From Trissonchulus latispiculum (taxonomy: Eukaryota > Nematoda > Enoplea > Enoplida > Ironidae), in contig JASAND010007853.1 in NCBI GenBank assembly GCA_030248195.1, positions 1-64,000 of the forward strand: a stretch of DNA of 64,000 bases. Reading direction: 5' to 3'. This document shows, piece after piece, positions 22,985 through 34,568 of this stretch; positions within the stretch are counted from its first letter, which is position 1, and each line of letters begins with the position of its first letter. A program made the translations under genes and the position numbers. The notes under the pieces were generated by a model, which was given only the letters and a program-made list of their open reading frames with translations, ran no database searches and had not been told where the DNA came from.

Positions 22985-24641
22985 TACTTGTTCATCAAAT
23001 TGAATTTGCTTCTCCTGTATTTGAATGAATTCTTCTGACTGTAATTAAACACTAAATAAATAACAAATTCTGCGCGCGTGCGTGTACCCATATAAAAAAT
23101 AGCTAAATACTCATGGAAAGCCCCTCCACTCAAACATTAAAGGACCACGTAATGACAAAAATCTGCGCGGCTGTCCATTTGACCTTGCTCTTGGCGGAGG
23201 CTTCTAGTTGTACGCTGCTGAAGACTCTGACAGTTTGAATCAAAGCCATTTTTGAAGGTGGTCCGGAAGTATATACAGGTGAAGAAGTGTCTCAGAAATG
23301 ACTCATAAAGAGGCCGCCGCAGCGACTCGCATGATACATAATAGGATGGGCGCGGAAAAAGCGACTCGGAAAAAAAAGGTTTTTTTTCTCTGTTTTTTTC
23401 CATTTTTCCCGGATGGGTGGAAATGGAAAATATTCTTAACGTTATTTTGACGATTTTTACAATAAAATATCATGTTTTCTGAGTTTTTCAGCAATTTCAC
23501 ACTATTTACAACCTTTTCCGTGGGTCGTAATAGGTGGGGTATGCTAAATTGACGAAATTGTATTTGGTTTTTTCGATGCATCGGAAAAAATGGAAAATAT
23601 TCTGGACATGTTCTGAAAGTTAATTTATAACATCAGAACATTTAGAAACTATCAAAAACAGTGTTTAATGAGGTAAGAATATGATATTCATGAATTTGAG
23701 CCATAATTTTGGGATTTGGGATTTGACATTTCCCTTGGAATGTGAAAATGATTGCATAACTCAAGTAGAGTTAATAATTCCATACCTAACAGTCTACTGT
23801 AGTGTTCAACCAAAACTGTTAAAATATCTGGAATTGTTTACTTTACGAAGCGCGTTACCTACGAAAACCACAAACTAGGTCTGGTATAACCGCCAAGGTA
23901 TGCAGAAGTCACCTGTCCTTTGCTTTACAGCGTCACCCTCTGAAAATATTTGATTCCTATAATCAATACTGGAACCTTTGTAAGCGCTTGTGTTATTGCA
24001 TTACCCCTTATGGGGCTACTAAATATCGTGGAAACTGCTTCTGTGTACATGCAAAAACATGAAATAACTTAACCTTAGTACATTGTATAATTCTTGGAGG
24101 ACTGAAAAAAAAAGGAAAAAAATGGAAAAAAATAAAACTCGGAAAAAAGGTTGTTTCCTGCAATCTTTTCTGGAAAAAACCAACCTTAATACATAACATT
24201 CAAGCTAGTTCATTGTACTCTTCAAAAGGAACAAATCTCTATCAACAGCTCTATAGCCATGACTTAGTAGCATGTCTACGTCTTTGATAATTAGAAACTA
24301 CCTGTGCTTGTCGCCTGTGATCTCATTCCTTATCTAAAATGTAAATGTTATGTATGTAAAAATAAATGCAATAAATAAACTCGTTTGAATCTGTAACAAG
24401 AACAAAAGAATAACTCTCTCAGCTACATGGGAAACTAATAGCAGGCAAAAGTAAAAGAAAAGTAGATATGGTTGGAGTTATAAAATCTTTAATCGATTTC
24501 CACAATTTGTGTGGCAATTATTTTTAATGGCCGCCTAAGCCAAATTTTAATGCCTAATGTCAACATTTACTACTTCACTTCATTCTTCAGTCTTCACTCA
24601 TTTTTCAAGATATAATTATATAGACTTCCCAAATCTACCAC
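22985..24641. other. No gene recognised
   Basis: AT-rich unique-looking sequence with A/T homopolymer blocks at 23360-23410 and 24105-24180. A short minus-strand open frame starting MALIQTVRVFSSVQLEASAK (about 23260 down to 23141) looks mildly coding in composition but has no family match I can name and no clear splice context. Confidence 0.4.
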
Positions 24642-24677
<36 letters not shown>

Positions 24678-24685
24678 ATATATAT

Positions 24686-25685
24686 GTTACGGGCAGATGA
24701 ATAAATTGGACACTTCTGAAAGTGTCCAGACAGATAGATAAATTATGCATGTGCGCAGACAGATAGATAAATTCTTACAATTATCGCATTCTGTCCAGAC
24801 AGATGAGTAAATTATCTATGTGTCCAGAACAAGGTTGGACAGATGCGTAAATTTTTAAATTAAGAACTATTAATGGAGAATATTTGTGATTATAGCTGTT
24901 ATTTAACTTCAGTATTATTATTTACTTTGTTTTAAATAGTTTATTCATTGTTCTAAAGCTTGCTATTATATTTTATTAGCTTATGATTGATTAAATTTCA
25001 AAATGTCTTATATGATTTTGTTAATTTTATGTATTTTAACAATTTAATTTAATAATTATTTTATGTACTTATTTGTATGTAATTACCATTAAAAAGAGAT
25101 TAGGCAATACGTATATAAATAAATAATTATACGTTAGCATAAAACGTAAATATGTACATTTAATTCTTGTTAGTTTCACCGTTGGTTTCCATTTTAAATT
25201 ATATACGTTAAAATAGCGGCACCAAAATTTCACAAATAAGTACATAAAATAATTAAAATTAATTAACAAATAAATAAATTATCAGTAGCGATCAATAATT
25301 GGAACGATATCTAATAACTGCTGTATAAAATTAATTAAATCAAGTACAGATTTTTAAAGTAGCATTTAACATTTAATAAAATATAAGCTAATAAAATGTT
25401 GTAACAAGCGTTAGAACAATGCATAAACTATATATAAAAAATTAAGTCACGAACAATACTGAAGTTAAACGACAGATATAAACACAAATATTCTGCACTG
25501 TTAGTTCTTAGTTTAAAAATTTACGCATCTGTCCAACCTTGTTCTGGACACATAGATAATTTACTCAACTGTCTGGACAGAATGCGATAATTGTAAGAAT
25601 TTATCTATCTGTCTGCGCACATGCATAATTTATCTATCTGTCTGGACACTTTCAGAAGTGTCCAATTTATTCATCTGCCCGTAAC
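24686..25685. mobile_element. 1-kb foldback element inserted in a (TA)n tract
   Basis: Inverted ends GTTACGGGCAGATGAATAAA are followed by about 185 bp of close identity, then weaker pairing for about 380 bp per arm. The arms hold four spaced copies of CAGACAGATAGATAAATT or close variants. Both flanks are TA repeats, so the target duplication cannot be defined. No ORF. Confidence 0.8.
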
Positions 25686-25699
25686 ATATATATATAAAG

Positions 25700-25950
25700 A
25701 TATCTGGGTGGGAGAATCCATTCCAGTCATTGGTTTTGCTGCCCGATTCACCCAAGTTTCACTTGACCGTCTGGAGTGTCAAGTTTGGCAAACCGCTTCC
25801 AGCAGGTCAATGTAGGCTTTACTCCTCAGTACTATTAAGCTACGAGGATTTTCGGGCATTAGGCGCTTCCAACACTTTGAAAAGGAGGGGACTTTGACAA
25901 AACATTTACGATCGAAAAGGAGGGGACTTTGACAAAACATTTGACAAAAT
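25700..25950 (-). repeat. Fragment of the 162-bp repeat and a short duplication
   Basis: 25700-25830 is the reverse complement of one 162-bp unit of the composite family (closest to 22200-22320). It is followed by a 48-bp direct duplication containing GAAAAGGAGGGGACTTTGAC (from about 25878 and 25915). Confidence 0.65.
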
Positions 25951-26737
25951 TTTGCACTTTTTGTACTGGAGTGTTGATAAAATACAACCCAAAAGGAGTG
26001 ACCGGTGGGTTTCCCTCATGTAATAGAAAAAATATATATCGACTTCAATGGGTACGACCTCTATTGACCCTATATACAAGAATAAAAATGCTCCTACCGT
26101 ACACGCCAAAGAAATGGGCCCCGTCACTGCCAAATATCCCTCTTTGGAGCGACTGTGATATGACTTTGGCAAGACTTTCATATGAAACCATTTGTTTGCA
26201 TTAGTGATTAACACTTTCAGGGCAGAGATCTGTCACTGACTTTTTTCAATGAAATTAATATGGACAGCATGCAAAAGCTGTGACTTGTCTGTGACCATTT
26301 CAATTGCTCTTAATCACTAATGCAAACAAACTGTTTCATATGAAAGTCTTGTCAAGGTCATATCACAGTCGCTCCAAAGAGGGACATTTGGCAGTCACGG
26401 GGCCCTTTTCTTTGGCATGTACTGTATGGAGCATGAAAAATGCAATATGGGTGACACTGGGTTTTAAGCAGACAGAGGACTAGGTTTTAAAACGTTAATA
26501 TGGGAGGGGCAGGTTGTAAATGCCAGGAGGACTAGGTTAAAAGCGCACTAATATGGACCAGCTTCGCTGAACAACCCATATTCGCGGAAATTGTCCAGAC
26601 AAAAATGCTGGCGGCAATCCTTCAATAACAGTTTAACAATTTGTCGGCACGACTTTGCAGCTATTACTATATATATACATCTAGTTGTGTTCGTAATACT
26701 TAACATTCCATAATCAATACAACTTACTTACTTCACT

Positions 26738-27170
26738 TATGCCTTCTTCATCGCTGGACCAGCAATCTGAAGGGCTCCGGAACCATACCAGCATTCGCTA
26801 CCACCTCTTGCCACTGCCGTCTGTCTCGGGCCAGGTCGTTGATTACATCGTCCCACGAGAAACCTGCATGCCTGTAGGGGCCCATTGTTTCCCAGAGGTC
26901 CCTTTCCACAACCTGTCTCCAGGATAGCGCCGGCCGACCGGGTGGCTTCCTCCAATGCCCAGGGACAGTTAAAGGATCCTCGCCAACCGAGATGGATCCA
27001 TTCTAGCCAGATGTCCAAGCTATCGAAGCCGGGACATTCGGATACGAGCCGCGATTGGGTCTCGGCATACTGCGTTTGGTACAGTTCGTCGTTACAGATA
27101 CGGTCTCGCTTTCGATCCGTAGATGGTGCGCAAGCACGACTGTCAAAGACTTCCAGGCGGCGTACAACTA
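26738..27170 (-). pseudogene. LINE 3'-end remnant
   Basis: Minus-strand frames contain pieces of a LINE C-terminal region: VRRLEVFDSRA, then in another frame DLARDRRQWQEVVANAGMVP, the pattern seen at the end of LINE RT proteins (compare the tail of 11813-12714). The frames are shifted between the pieces, so it is a decayed fragment inside composite copy 2. Confidence 0.6.
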
Positions 27171-27240
27171 CAATACAACTTAATAACACAACTTAATTCC
27201 AATTAATTTCAATTACTATAATCCAACACTTAATACAATA

Positions 27241-28495
27241 TAGTGCTTGTCAAAAAAATTCAAAATTCGGTTTTTTGGCTGGAACTTTGCAAAACTAAAC
27301 CAAATCGATTACTTTGAGGACCCATGGATAGGTCTTGGCTAAGCTTTAAAACCAATTCTAGTTTCATTGTTTCATCACCTACCAGTAAGCCGCAGCAGAC
27401 GAAAATGTGATTTTTACAAAGGTTTAACAAAAAATCACCCGTTAACAAAAAAATCAGTGGCGGATCGGATCCCAGGGAGAGAAGCTAGCAACTTTCTACT
27501 CATCAGTTTTGATAGAGCACACTAAAATAACGCATTTAGAACCCAAAAACTGCTAACCTAGTGTTCCAACTAGGGCAACCGACCCACTCAAAGTCTTAGT
27601 GCTCACGATGGCCTCTTGGACAGCGTCCAGTGTGAAGTCTGGTGGTTCACAGTGCCGTTTTAAAGGTCAAAACGTTGCTTTTCGTGTTTGTGGAGTGATT
27701 ATAACCTATTTCCAGGCATTTTGGCAGAGAAACTCAGAACTTCATATTTTGGTGGGGTATGACTCACTGTCACGTGACCCCTGCCGGACCTGTCCGGACC
27801 CTCCAGGTACCAACTGACAGTCCCAAGTGGCTATAAACATGTCCTAGGAGGTTTTCCAGGGCGCTGAATTCAAATCTGGCATTAGTTTTTCGGTAATTAT
27901 GGCCTAATACTGACTTCTGGGATCACGTTCACCGTCGGACGGTTCAGCAGCCCGGCTGGTACTACTCAGGTTGGACTACCAGAAGTGCCAGGCAACCTCA
28001 AAAACATCGTATATAAGGGTTTTCGAGTGTCGCTGAGCTCGAATTTGACGTTAGTTTTGCTCCAGCTGCTGCTCTGATATCAGTAACAAAATATAAAAAT
28101 GATTTTTTTTTACAAAATTTTAACAATAAAAATCACCCACCCCAGGATGCCACAGAGGTCCAACTGGGAACTTCTATATATGTATCGATAGCCCACAGTC
28201 AGGATATGTCACAAGCACAATATGGAGTTGCCTAGGGTTTTCCCTTAGTAAATAGCAGCCGAAATTCGAACTTCGGTTATGAACGTTTTTGAGGTCACTT
28301 TGGGTACCCTTACTTAAATGTCTGCCCGAATGCACATGGAGAGGGCCTAGGGGCTCAAACTCTGGACAGGTTTCAATGTTGAGATGTGTGTGGCTATCAC
28401 CATAAAAATTTGTCTCATGCGACTTTCCTGTGAGTCAGGTGGGGTTTTTTTTTTTTGTTAAAATTTCGGGTGATTTTTTTTTGTTAAGCTTGCTA
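27241..28495. mobile_element. Non-autonomous TA-target DNA element, copy 2
   Basis: A 1.26 kb relative of 724-1882 in the opposite orientation, flanked by TA at 27239-27240 and 28496-28497. The right end GTTAAGCTTGCTA is intact; the left end TAGTGCTTGTCAAAAAAATT is diverged. Internal landmarks such as GAGGTCACTTTGGGTACCCT are shared with copy 1. Confidence 0.8.
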
Positions 28496-29054
28496 TACCA
28501 TATGCAGTAAAAACCTGTGCTCACAAATTCCTGCTCTGTAACTCATTATAAAACGTTTGAAGTATATAAAGCATAATATTTCAAATCAGCAAGCCTGCCT
28601 GAAAGCTGATGAATTTAGAACTCAGACACAAATGTCAAATGCGGAGGGAGATGTACTCATGAATATGGGCCAGCCAGCGGCTGGTCTATTAGTGCGCTTA
28701 ACCTAGTCCTCCCTGTATCACGGCAATCCCGGCTCCTCCTATACAATGCGTTTTAAAATCCCAGTCCTCGGTCTGCTTAAGTCCCAGTGTCACCTATATT
28801 GCATTTTCGATGCTCCATCGGAGCATTTTTATTCTTGTCCTATTTCATTTTTATATTCCTTGCAAAACTTATAAGAATGTTAAAGCTTTATGAAAGAAAC
28901 TTTAAAAATCTCCAAATGATTACGTAACAGTACAACCAAGCCATAGAATAAAGAAGCTTGAAAAGTACCAATTACAAAGTACAAAGATTTTGCCAGAAAA
29001 ATGCCTATCCACTACAAATAAGAATATTTTAGAAAGTTAAAAAGTTATTCGTAG

Positions 29055-29560
29055 TTTGTTATGAAGTTGGCGCTGTACCTTCAGCAGCACTCTCTACTGC
29101 AGCGCAACTAGACGCAAACGTCACTGCCAAAAGCGATACTTATACGGTACGATTTCAATGCTAATTCGTACGCCTGCAGAATTTCGACGATTGTAACTTT
29201 TCTGTAGCTAAAGGTAGTCGTGCTGTAATTTCAGCAGCACCTACTGCAGCGCAACTAGACGCAAACGTTAATGCTAAAAAAGGAGACTTATACGGTATTG
29301 CTTCCACGTTCTTCTGCACGTGGCTGCAGAATTTCAGATTACTGTAAGTTATCTGTAGTTAGCGATAGGCCGTGTTGCATTTCCGCAGTACTCTACTACA
29401 GCGCAACCAAAGAGTAACATCGTAATAGGTATACGAAACTCATTCATAATAGTTCGTCATGTCCTAAACTATCTGTATGCAGAATTTCAAATGCCAGTGA
29501 TAAATGAATAACGTGTTATCGACGGTGCTGTGTTTTAGGACAGCACATACAGCAGAAGTG
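29055..29560. repeat. Tandem repeat, about 155-bp unit, three copies
   Basis: Units contain CTACTGCAGCGCAACTAGAC and begin near 29062, 29217 and 29372. It occupies the tandem-array position of composite copy 2. Confidence 0.8.
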
Positions 29561-29739
29561 TAAGCTAGAGAGTGCACCAACTAACATAGCTACAGTTCCC
29601 TAACTACAGACACGAATTGTCACCAAGTTTAATATGTTTAACCGTTTACAGTGTAAGTCTACAGGACAGCGTGCTATGGTTGCTGCATAACAGTACAGCA
29701 AGATATACGTCCCACTGTATGGCCCAAAACAGCATATTT

Positions 29740-30360
29740 AGGCCTATTTCTGACTATTTTCTGTGGAGTTGGGACTTAGAAATTTTTCCAAAATGGCCAT
29801 TTGGCCGGACCAACTTTGGGCCGGCCGCCTGAACGATCCCGGCCAGATATCGAAAATCGCCTCGGTTATGACACGCTACCCATCTCAAAGTTTCTTATGC
29901 AACAAGCCGCGTCTCTCTAACTTGTTCCCTGGGCCCTGTAGCCGTGACACAAAATTGGCCTTTTTTGGCCATCTTAGCGGTCAGGCCACATTTGGCCGGC
30001 CGCACAGGTGGCCGGCCGGGCCGGACAGCGAAAAATTGTCCAAAAGGTACATTAACACAAATACTACTCTCAGAAAAACCAAACTTCAGCGGCTGAAAAT
30101 GCCCAGATCGTTCAGTTTTTGAGTTCGACTAAAACGGCTTCCACAAGCGTGACTTTCACGGAAAAAAACAAACGGACCTAACTTGTCCGGAAGCGAAAAC
30201 TTTCAAAGTTGAAAATTTTGACCAAAACTTTTTTGATACTTGTTGTACTCGTCGTGCTGATTCCAACGATACCAAATTTGTCTATTTTGGTTGAGTATTT
30301 AGCTGGCACGGTGCTCGAACGGGTCTCTAAGGGCCGCGCTGAGCCTTTTACACCCATATT
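29740..30360. repeat. GGCCGG-rich body of composite copy 2
   Basis: Contains two related blocks (about 29770-29870 and 29935-30040) with GGCCGGCCG and TTGGCC motifs. Non-coding. It leads directly into the hairpin at 30361 and shares only the last 20 bp or so (TTTTACAC-CATATTATAG) with copies 1 and 3. Confidence 0.6.
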
Positions 30361-30388
30361 ATAGTGGGAGCGCTATCGCGCCCCCTAT
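30361..30388. other. Terminal hairpin variant
   Basis: ATAGTGGGAGCGC pairs with GCGCCCCCTAT around TATC with two imperfect positions. It is preceded by CATATT and followed by AATATAC, as in copy 1. Confidence 0.7.
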
Positions 30389-30588
30389 AATATACGTATG
30401 TATAACCTCCTCTTTTTGGGCTACTGGTAAATCGCAATGATCTGCAGATATATGTGCATTCAAACTTGCAAGGTAAATATTGTTGCGGAAATAGCAGCCA
30501 CAAATAAAATATTTTTTAAACGGTGCCGTCATCTTAGCTAAAATTAATTTAGCAACAACGTGATTCACAAAGAAGCATCGTCCAAGCC

Positions 30589-30975
30589 AGGGGGCGCACC
30601 CAAGGGGAGTCTGGCTTATTTTACCAGGGGAGCGCCCCCATTCGGCGACCTCCCCACGAAAGCCCCCCATACATTTCGACCTCCCCCCCATAACCCTCCG
30701 TAACCCAAAAAATTGCCAAATTTACCATTTTAGCCCTAAATGTTTGCAAAAGTTTTCGGCTTCGCCGATTTTTACCGAAATTTTCACTATTTTAGCGTAA
30801 AAAACACCTAAAATTAGTCATTTTTTTTTAGCGAGTTTTGGCGTTTTGCACAAGAACGTAAAAAATTAGCAAAATGTTTTCAAAATATGCCTCCCCCATT
30901 TTTGGTGAGCCGGGGGGGGCAAATCTCGAGCCCCCATAAACTTTGGCCTATAAAAGCCAGGAGGTGGCAGGGGGC
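30589..30975. mobile_element. G/C-run MITE, hAT-like ends
   Basis: The left end CAGGGGGCGCACCCAAGG and the right end, reverse complement CAGTGGGGCGGCGCC, enclose C-run and AT-rich blocks. 56858-57110 has the same left end. I found no exact target duplication. Confidence 0.5.
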
Positions 30976-31131
30976 GCCGCCCCACTGCCAGGTGTCGAAG
31001 GTGAGAAAAACTTTAGAAGCAGAAAGGAGAAAAGGGAGAAGAAACGCCTACGGGTCGAATTAACCGCTGTTAGTTTACGCGTTTCGAAAGTAGCACATGA
31101 GGTGGGGTGGCTGACTTTCAATTGTGTATAT

Positions 31132-31170
<39 letters not shown>

Positions 31171-31720
31171 AGCATAGAGTGAAACTGCGCCCAGTGACAT
31201 AACTGTGACATAATTGTGTAACTGTATACACTTCTATCATTTGCAATGTGCAACTAAATTGCTTTCACAGCGTATTGTTGTATTGCTACACGGTATTGCT
31301 CTGGCAGTCTCTTACGATTATGGAGAAGCCACGCGATAATAGTATAAGTGTAAAACTGATGGTACGTTTGACGCACAACTAATTATTTCACATACTGAAC
31401 TAGCACATAGTGGGACTTCACTATGTGCGCGCACGGAGTGAGACTACCGTATCTCTTTGTATTTTTGTATTGTGTGAAATTGGAAAACGGAGACAGAGAG
31501 AAAGTGTAGACAAAGAACACTAAATGACAGTGTTCATAAATAACATTATGACACTGACTAGACTATAATTATTGATGCACAGAATTTAAGTTGTTCAAAT
31601 TCACTCAAGCGCAATTTATTTTGAAAAAACTTTTCAACATTTAGATTTATTTAAAATTTACTCTGTTTTCAGAATAACGTGCGCATTTCGAAGCCATTTG
31701 AATTTGTTTAAAATTTACTT
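30976..31720. other. No gene recognised; (TA)n at 31131-31163
   Basis: AT-rich flank of the LINE at 31766-34568, containing a short (TA)n microsatellite. No coding support. Confidence 0.5.
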
Positions 31721-31765
31721 CCTATTTTACCTACCTACCTTCTTTGTACCTTCTTTGTGGAGACA

Positions 31766-32638
31766 TCATGTTATTGATGATTTTAAATGACGGAAGGCAG
31801 CCGCACGAAAACCTTGAGGATTCCGTTTCGAGGCCACTGAGTGAGGCAGTGAGTTCCAGGAACGAGTTGTGCTAGGAATGAAGCTTTTCATATGGTGGCT
31901 GGTTCTTGACGGAGGTACAAGCCTAGAATATGGATTGTCTGCTGCTCTGGTTCTACCACCTGCTGGGGCTTGTTGTGGCAATAGCGAACTCAATGAGGGA
32001 ATATCCTGACGATGGATAATACTGTGATAGATAGCAAGGGCTCCCGTTGAACATCTGAGCCTGATGGTATCAAACTGATTTCCACAAATCCTGCCTGCCT
32101 TTCTGTTGACGATTTCCAATGCCTCAGTAGCATATTCAGGAGCAGCAGTGCAAACAGGAAGAGAATATTCCATGATAGGACGAATAGCAGCCTTGTACAA
32201 ATGTGACAAAGCCTTCCTTGATAGCAAGTCCGTATGTCGTCGCAGCATGCCAAGCAGTCGACTTGCTGAAGCTGCTTTCTGCATCAAGTGTGGGGCCCAG
32301 GATAAGTTGCTTGTAAAGGTTAGCCCAAGCAATTTAATAGAGTCATTGTTCCGTATAGGAACATCCCCCCATGTTATTTGCATTGCCTGATGACGGTCAA
32401 CTCTTCTTGAAATGAGCATCCCCTGCGTTTTAGGTAAGTTAAACTCCATCCGCCAGTTCCTAGCCCAAACGGAGCACTCGAGCAAATCAGCTTCCATAAA
32501 TGTGGCAACAATGCTTCGCTCTGTAGGTGATGAAACAGGGGCAAATATAGTCAAGTCATCGGCAAACACGATGCTGCGACATCCCAGTCTAGCTGGTAAG
32601 TCATTGATATATATACACCAGAAACAGCGTGGGCCCAA
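31766..32638 (-). CDS. LINE ORF2, RT second part
   Basis: Continues the RT after the 4-bp shift: YINDLPARLG, then VFADDLTIFAP (catalytic FADD), NLPKTQGMLIS, KLLGLTFTSNLSWAPHL and the C-terminal segment FIPSTTRSWNSLPHSVAS ending HLKSSIT. No stop interrupts it, indicating a recent copy. Confidence 0.85.
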   Translation of the reverse strand: MGPRCFWCIYINDLPARLGCRSIVFADDLTIFAPVSSPTERSIVATFMEADLLECSVWARNWRMEFNLPKTQGMLISRRVDRHQAMQITWGDVPIRNNDSIKLLGLTFTSNLSWAPHLMQKAASASRLLGMLRRHTDLLSRKALSHLYKAAIRPIMEYSLPVCTAAPEYATEALEIVNRKAGRICGNQFDTIRLRCSTGALAIYHSIIHRQDIPSLSSLLPQQAPAGGRTRAADNPYSRLVPPSRTSHHMKSFIPSTTRSWNSLPHSVASKRNPQGFRAAAFRHLKSSIT

Positions 32639-34568
32639 GAATAGATCCCTGCGGAACTCCGGATGTCACTGGCCTTGGATTTGAGTAGGCTTCATGTACT
32701 CTTACTACCTGCTGCCGTTGGAATAAGTAATCTTCGAGCCAGGCAAGAAGTTTACCCGATATCCCGTATTTTGTGAGTTTATACAGTAGCCCACGATGCC
32801 ACACAGAATCGAAAGCCCCCGCCAGATCAAGGGCCAAGATTTGCACTTCACCATTGCGGTCGAGTTGGTTTGAACACTCCTGGCTCAACAGTAGATTGCA
32901 ATGCATGGTAGAGCGTTTTTTGCGGAACCCATACTGTTCATCAGCAAGTAGGGAATTGCTCTCTAGATGTTTCACAAGATGGAAGTTTATGTAAGCTTCC
33001 ATTACTTTAGACACAATAGAGAGGAGTGAGACAGGCCTGTAATTTCCAGGGATTGAACGATCGCCCTTCTTATGGACTGGGGTCACAGTGCTCAGCTTCA
33101 AGTCACTGGGTACTACGCCTGTGGTCATAGATCTGCTAAACAGGATAGAAAGAGGATAGGCGAGTACATCTGCACATTCTCTAAGGACAATTGCAGGAAT
33201 TCCATCAGGCCCAGTACTTTTTGAGATGTCCAACTGACGCAATAGTTTTCGCACAATTCGGGGCTTGAATCTGATGCGATGAATCTTAGACTGTGTAAAG
33301 GACTGCAGAAAGGGAGGATTTCCGACACCATTATCCACTTTACATTTAGAGACGAATGTCTGGTTCAAAACATTTGCTTTGAACGTGTCGTCTATTACAG
33401 CGGAATCATCCACAAATAATGGAGGTATTGGAGGTTTGGTGGCGCGTTGCGTTAACTGATTGATAGACTTCCACCACTTGCGGCCAGACTGACCATCCAC
33501 CTCTAGAGCGACAGCTGAGGCGTACTCCCTTTTGTATCTGCGTAAACTATGATTGTACATGTTCCTCGCACGTATGTATGTCGCTCTGTCCTCGCTGTTA
33601 AGGGAGGCCTTCCATTTATTATACGTACGGATCTTAGACCGCAGAAGAAGACGCAGGTGTCGATTGAAATACGGATGATTTCTCTTCGGGTTGATTACCT
33701 TGGAAGGAATAAACAAGTCCATACCATCCAAAATCAACGATTTTATTTCAGCCCATATCGCATTGGGGTCTCTTCTATCCCTCAGAGAAAGCTGCGATAG
33801 ATAGTATCGTAGGCCATCCCAATCAGCACGCCCATAGCATCGGATGGAACGAGGTTCAGGAGGAACAAGCTGTTCACCAAACTCGATGGAGGCAGTAACA
33901 AGTCCGTGGTCTGACGTACCAATCGGCGTAGTACACGTTTCAAACTTCAACAAAGAAGCCCCATCATCATCGGCATCACTAAATATCAGATCGAGGGTTG
34001 CTGGTGTATCACCCAATCTAGTAGGTTCCGTTACCAGTTGGGTGAAACCGTTTGAGGCAGCAAAAGCTTCAGCTTCAAGACCAATCTGGCTTGTTGGCCC
34101 AGAGAATCTCAACCAACGTGAATTGTGCACATTAAAGTCTCCTATTATTGAGATACGGCCATGTGCGTCATTGCTATGAATGCTTTCAATATCCCGATTG
34201 AGCGACACAAACAAATTATTATCCCTGTTTGGAGGACGGTAACAGACAGCCAAATATAATCTAATGTTACCCAGGCATAACTTGAACCAAGAGTATTCGT
34301 GGGTGGATGAGCTTAAGTATACGCTACATGGAATGGTGTCCCGGGCATATAGCGCAACTCCGCCGCCATGTCCGCGCCGATCATGCCTGTATAAGTTGAA
34401 CCCCTTGATAAGACATGTGCTATCATCCATCGTAGCAGTAGACAGGAATGTCTCTGTCAAAGCAATGACGTCAGGAGCACGTTCACCAGCCTCATGAATT
34501 CGTGCTAGGAGATGTTCGTAGTTGGAGATAAGACCACGAATATTAGACAACCATAACAAGATATCCAT
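32601..34568 (-). CDS. LINE ORF2, APE endonuclease and RT first part
   Basis: 655 codons. The endonuclease runs from about residue 5 (LWLSNIRGLISNYEHLL) through ALTETFL, GGGVALYARD, AVCYRPPN, IIGDFNVHNSRW, ATLDLIFSDADD and GTSDHGLV (catalytic SDH). The RT part has KSTGPDGIPAIVL, VTPVHKKGDRSIPGNYRPVS, YGFRKKRST, LALDLAGAFDSVWH and SGVPQGSILGP. The frame ends VYIYQ because of an extra TATA in the VYINDLP motif; the protein continues in the frame of 31766-32638. Confidence 0.88.
   Translation of the reverse strand: MDILLWLSNIRGLISNYEHLLARIHEAGERAPDVIALTETFLSTATMDDSTCLIKGFNLYRHDRRGHGGGVALYARDTIPCSVYLSSSTHEYSWFKLCLGNIRLYLAVCYRPPNRDNNLFVSLNRDIESIHSNDAHGRISIIGDFNVHNSRWLRFSGPTSQIGLEAEAFAASNGFTQLVTEPTRLGDTPATLDLIFSDADDDGASLLKFETCTTPIGTSDHGLVTASIEFGEQLVPPEPRSIRCYGRADWDGLRYYLSQLSLRDRRDPNAIWAEIKSLILDGMDLFIPSKVINPKRNHPYFNRHLRLLLRSKIRTYNKWKASLNSEDRATYIRARNMYNHSLRRYKREYASAVALEVDGQSGRKWWKSINQLTQRATKPPIPPLFVDDSAVIDDTFKANVLNQTFVSKCKVDNGVGNPPFLQSFTQSKIHRIRFKPRIVRKLLRQLDISKSTGPDGIPAIVLRECADVLAYPLSILFSRSMTTGVVPSDLKLSTVTPVHKKGDRSIPGNYRPVSLLSIVSKVMEAYINFHLVKHLESNSLLADEQYGFRKKRSTMHCNLLLSQECSNQLDRNGEVQILALDLAGAFDSVWHRGLLYKLTKYGISGKLLAWLEDYLFQRQQVVRVHEAYSNPRPVTSGVPQGSILGPTLFLVYIYQ

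Larger units (their letters stand above)
26076..30390 (+). mobile_element. Composite hairpin/tandem-repeat element, copy 2
   Basis: It starts ACAAGAATAAAAATGCTCC (26076-26094), and the perfect reverse complement closes at 28820-28838. Then come three 155-bp tandem units (29055-29560), a GGCCGG-rich body and a terminal hairpin (30361-30388). The inverted pair encloses a small palindrome (26095-26212 against 26310-26435), a LINE remnant and a complete TA-target element. The order matches copy 1, although the tandem units and body are different sequences. Confidence 0.5.
31725..34568 (-). mobile_element. CR1/Jockey-like LINE, nearly intact ORF2
   Basis: A minus-strand non-LTR retrotransposon with complete APE endonuclease and RT domains, broken only by a 4-bp expansion near 32615-32625. 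It ends left of 31766 with a short tail rich in GGTA-type repeats (31725-31760), as in CR1-like elements. No ORF1 was recognised upstream of 34568, so the element may be 5'-truncated. An 11-bp inverted pair (GCGACAATTGC, 34731 and 34787) lies in the upstream flank. Confidence 0.85.

Noticed and set aside
30948..31253. ORFs spanning 30948-31253 on both strands
   Set aside because: They cross a (TA)n tract and the end of a G/C-run MITE; no conserved features.
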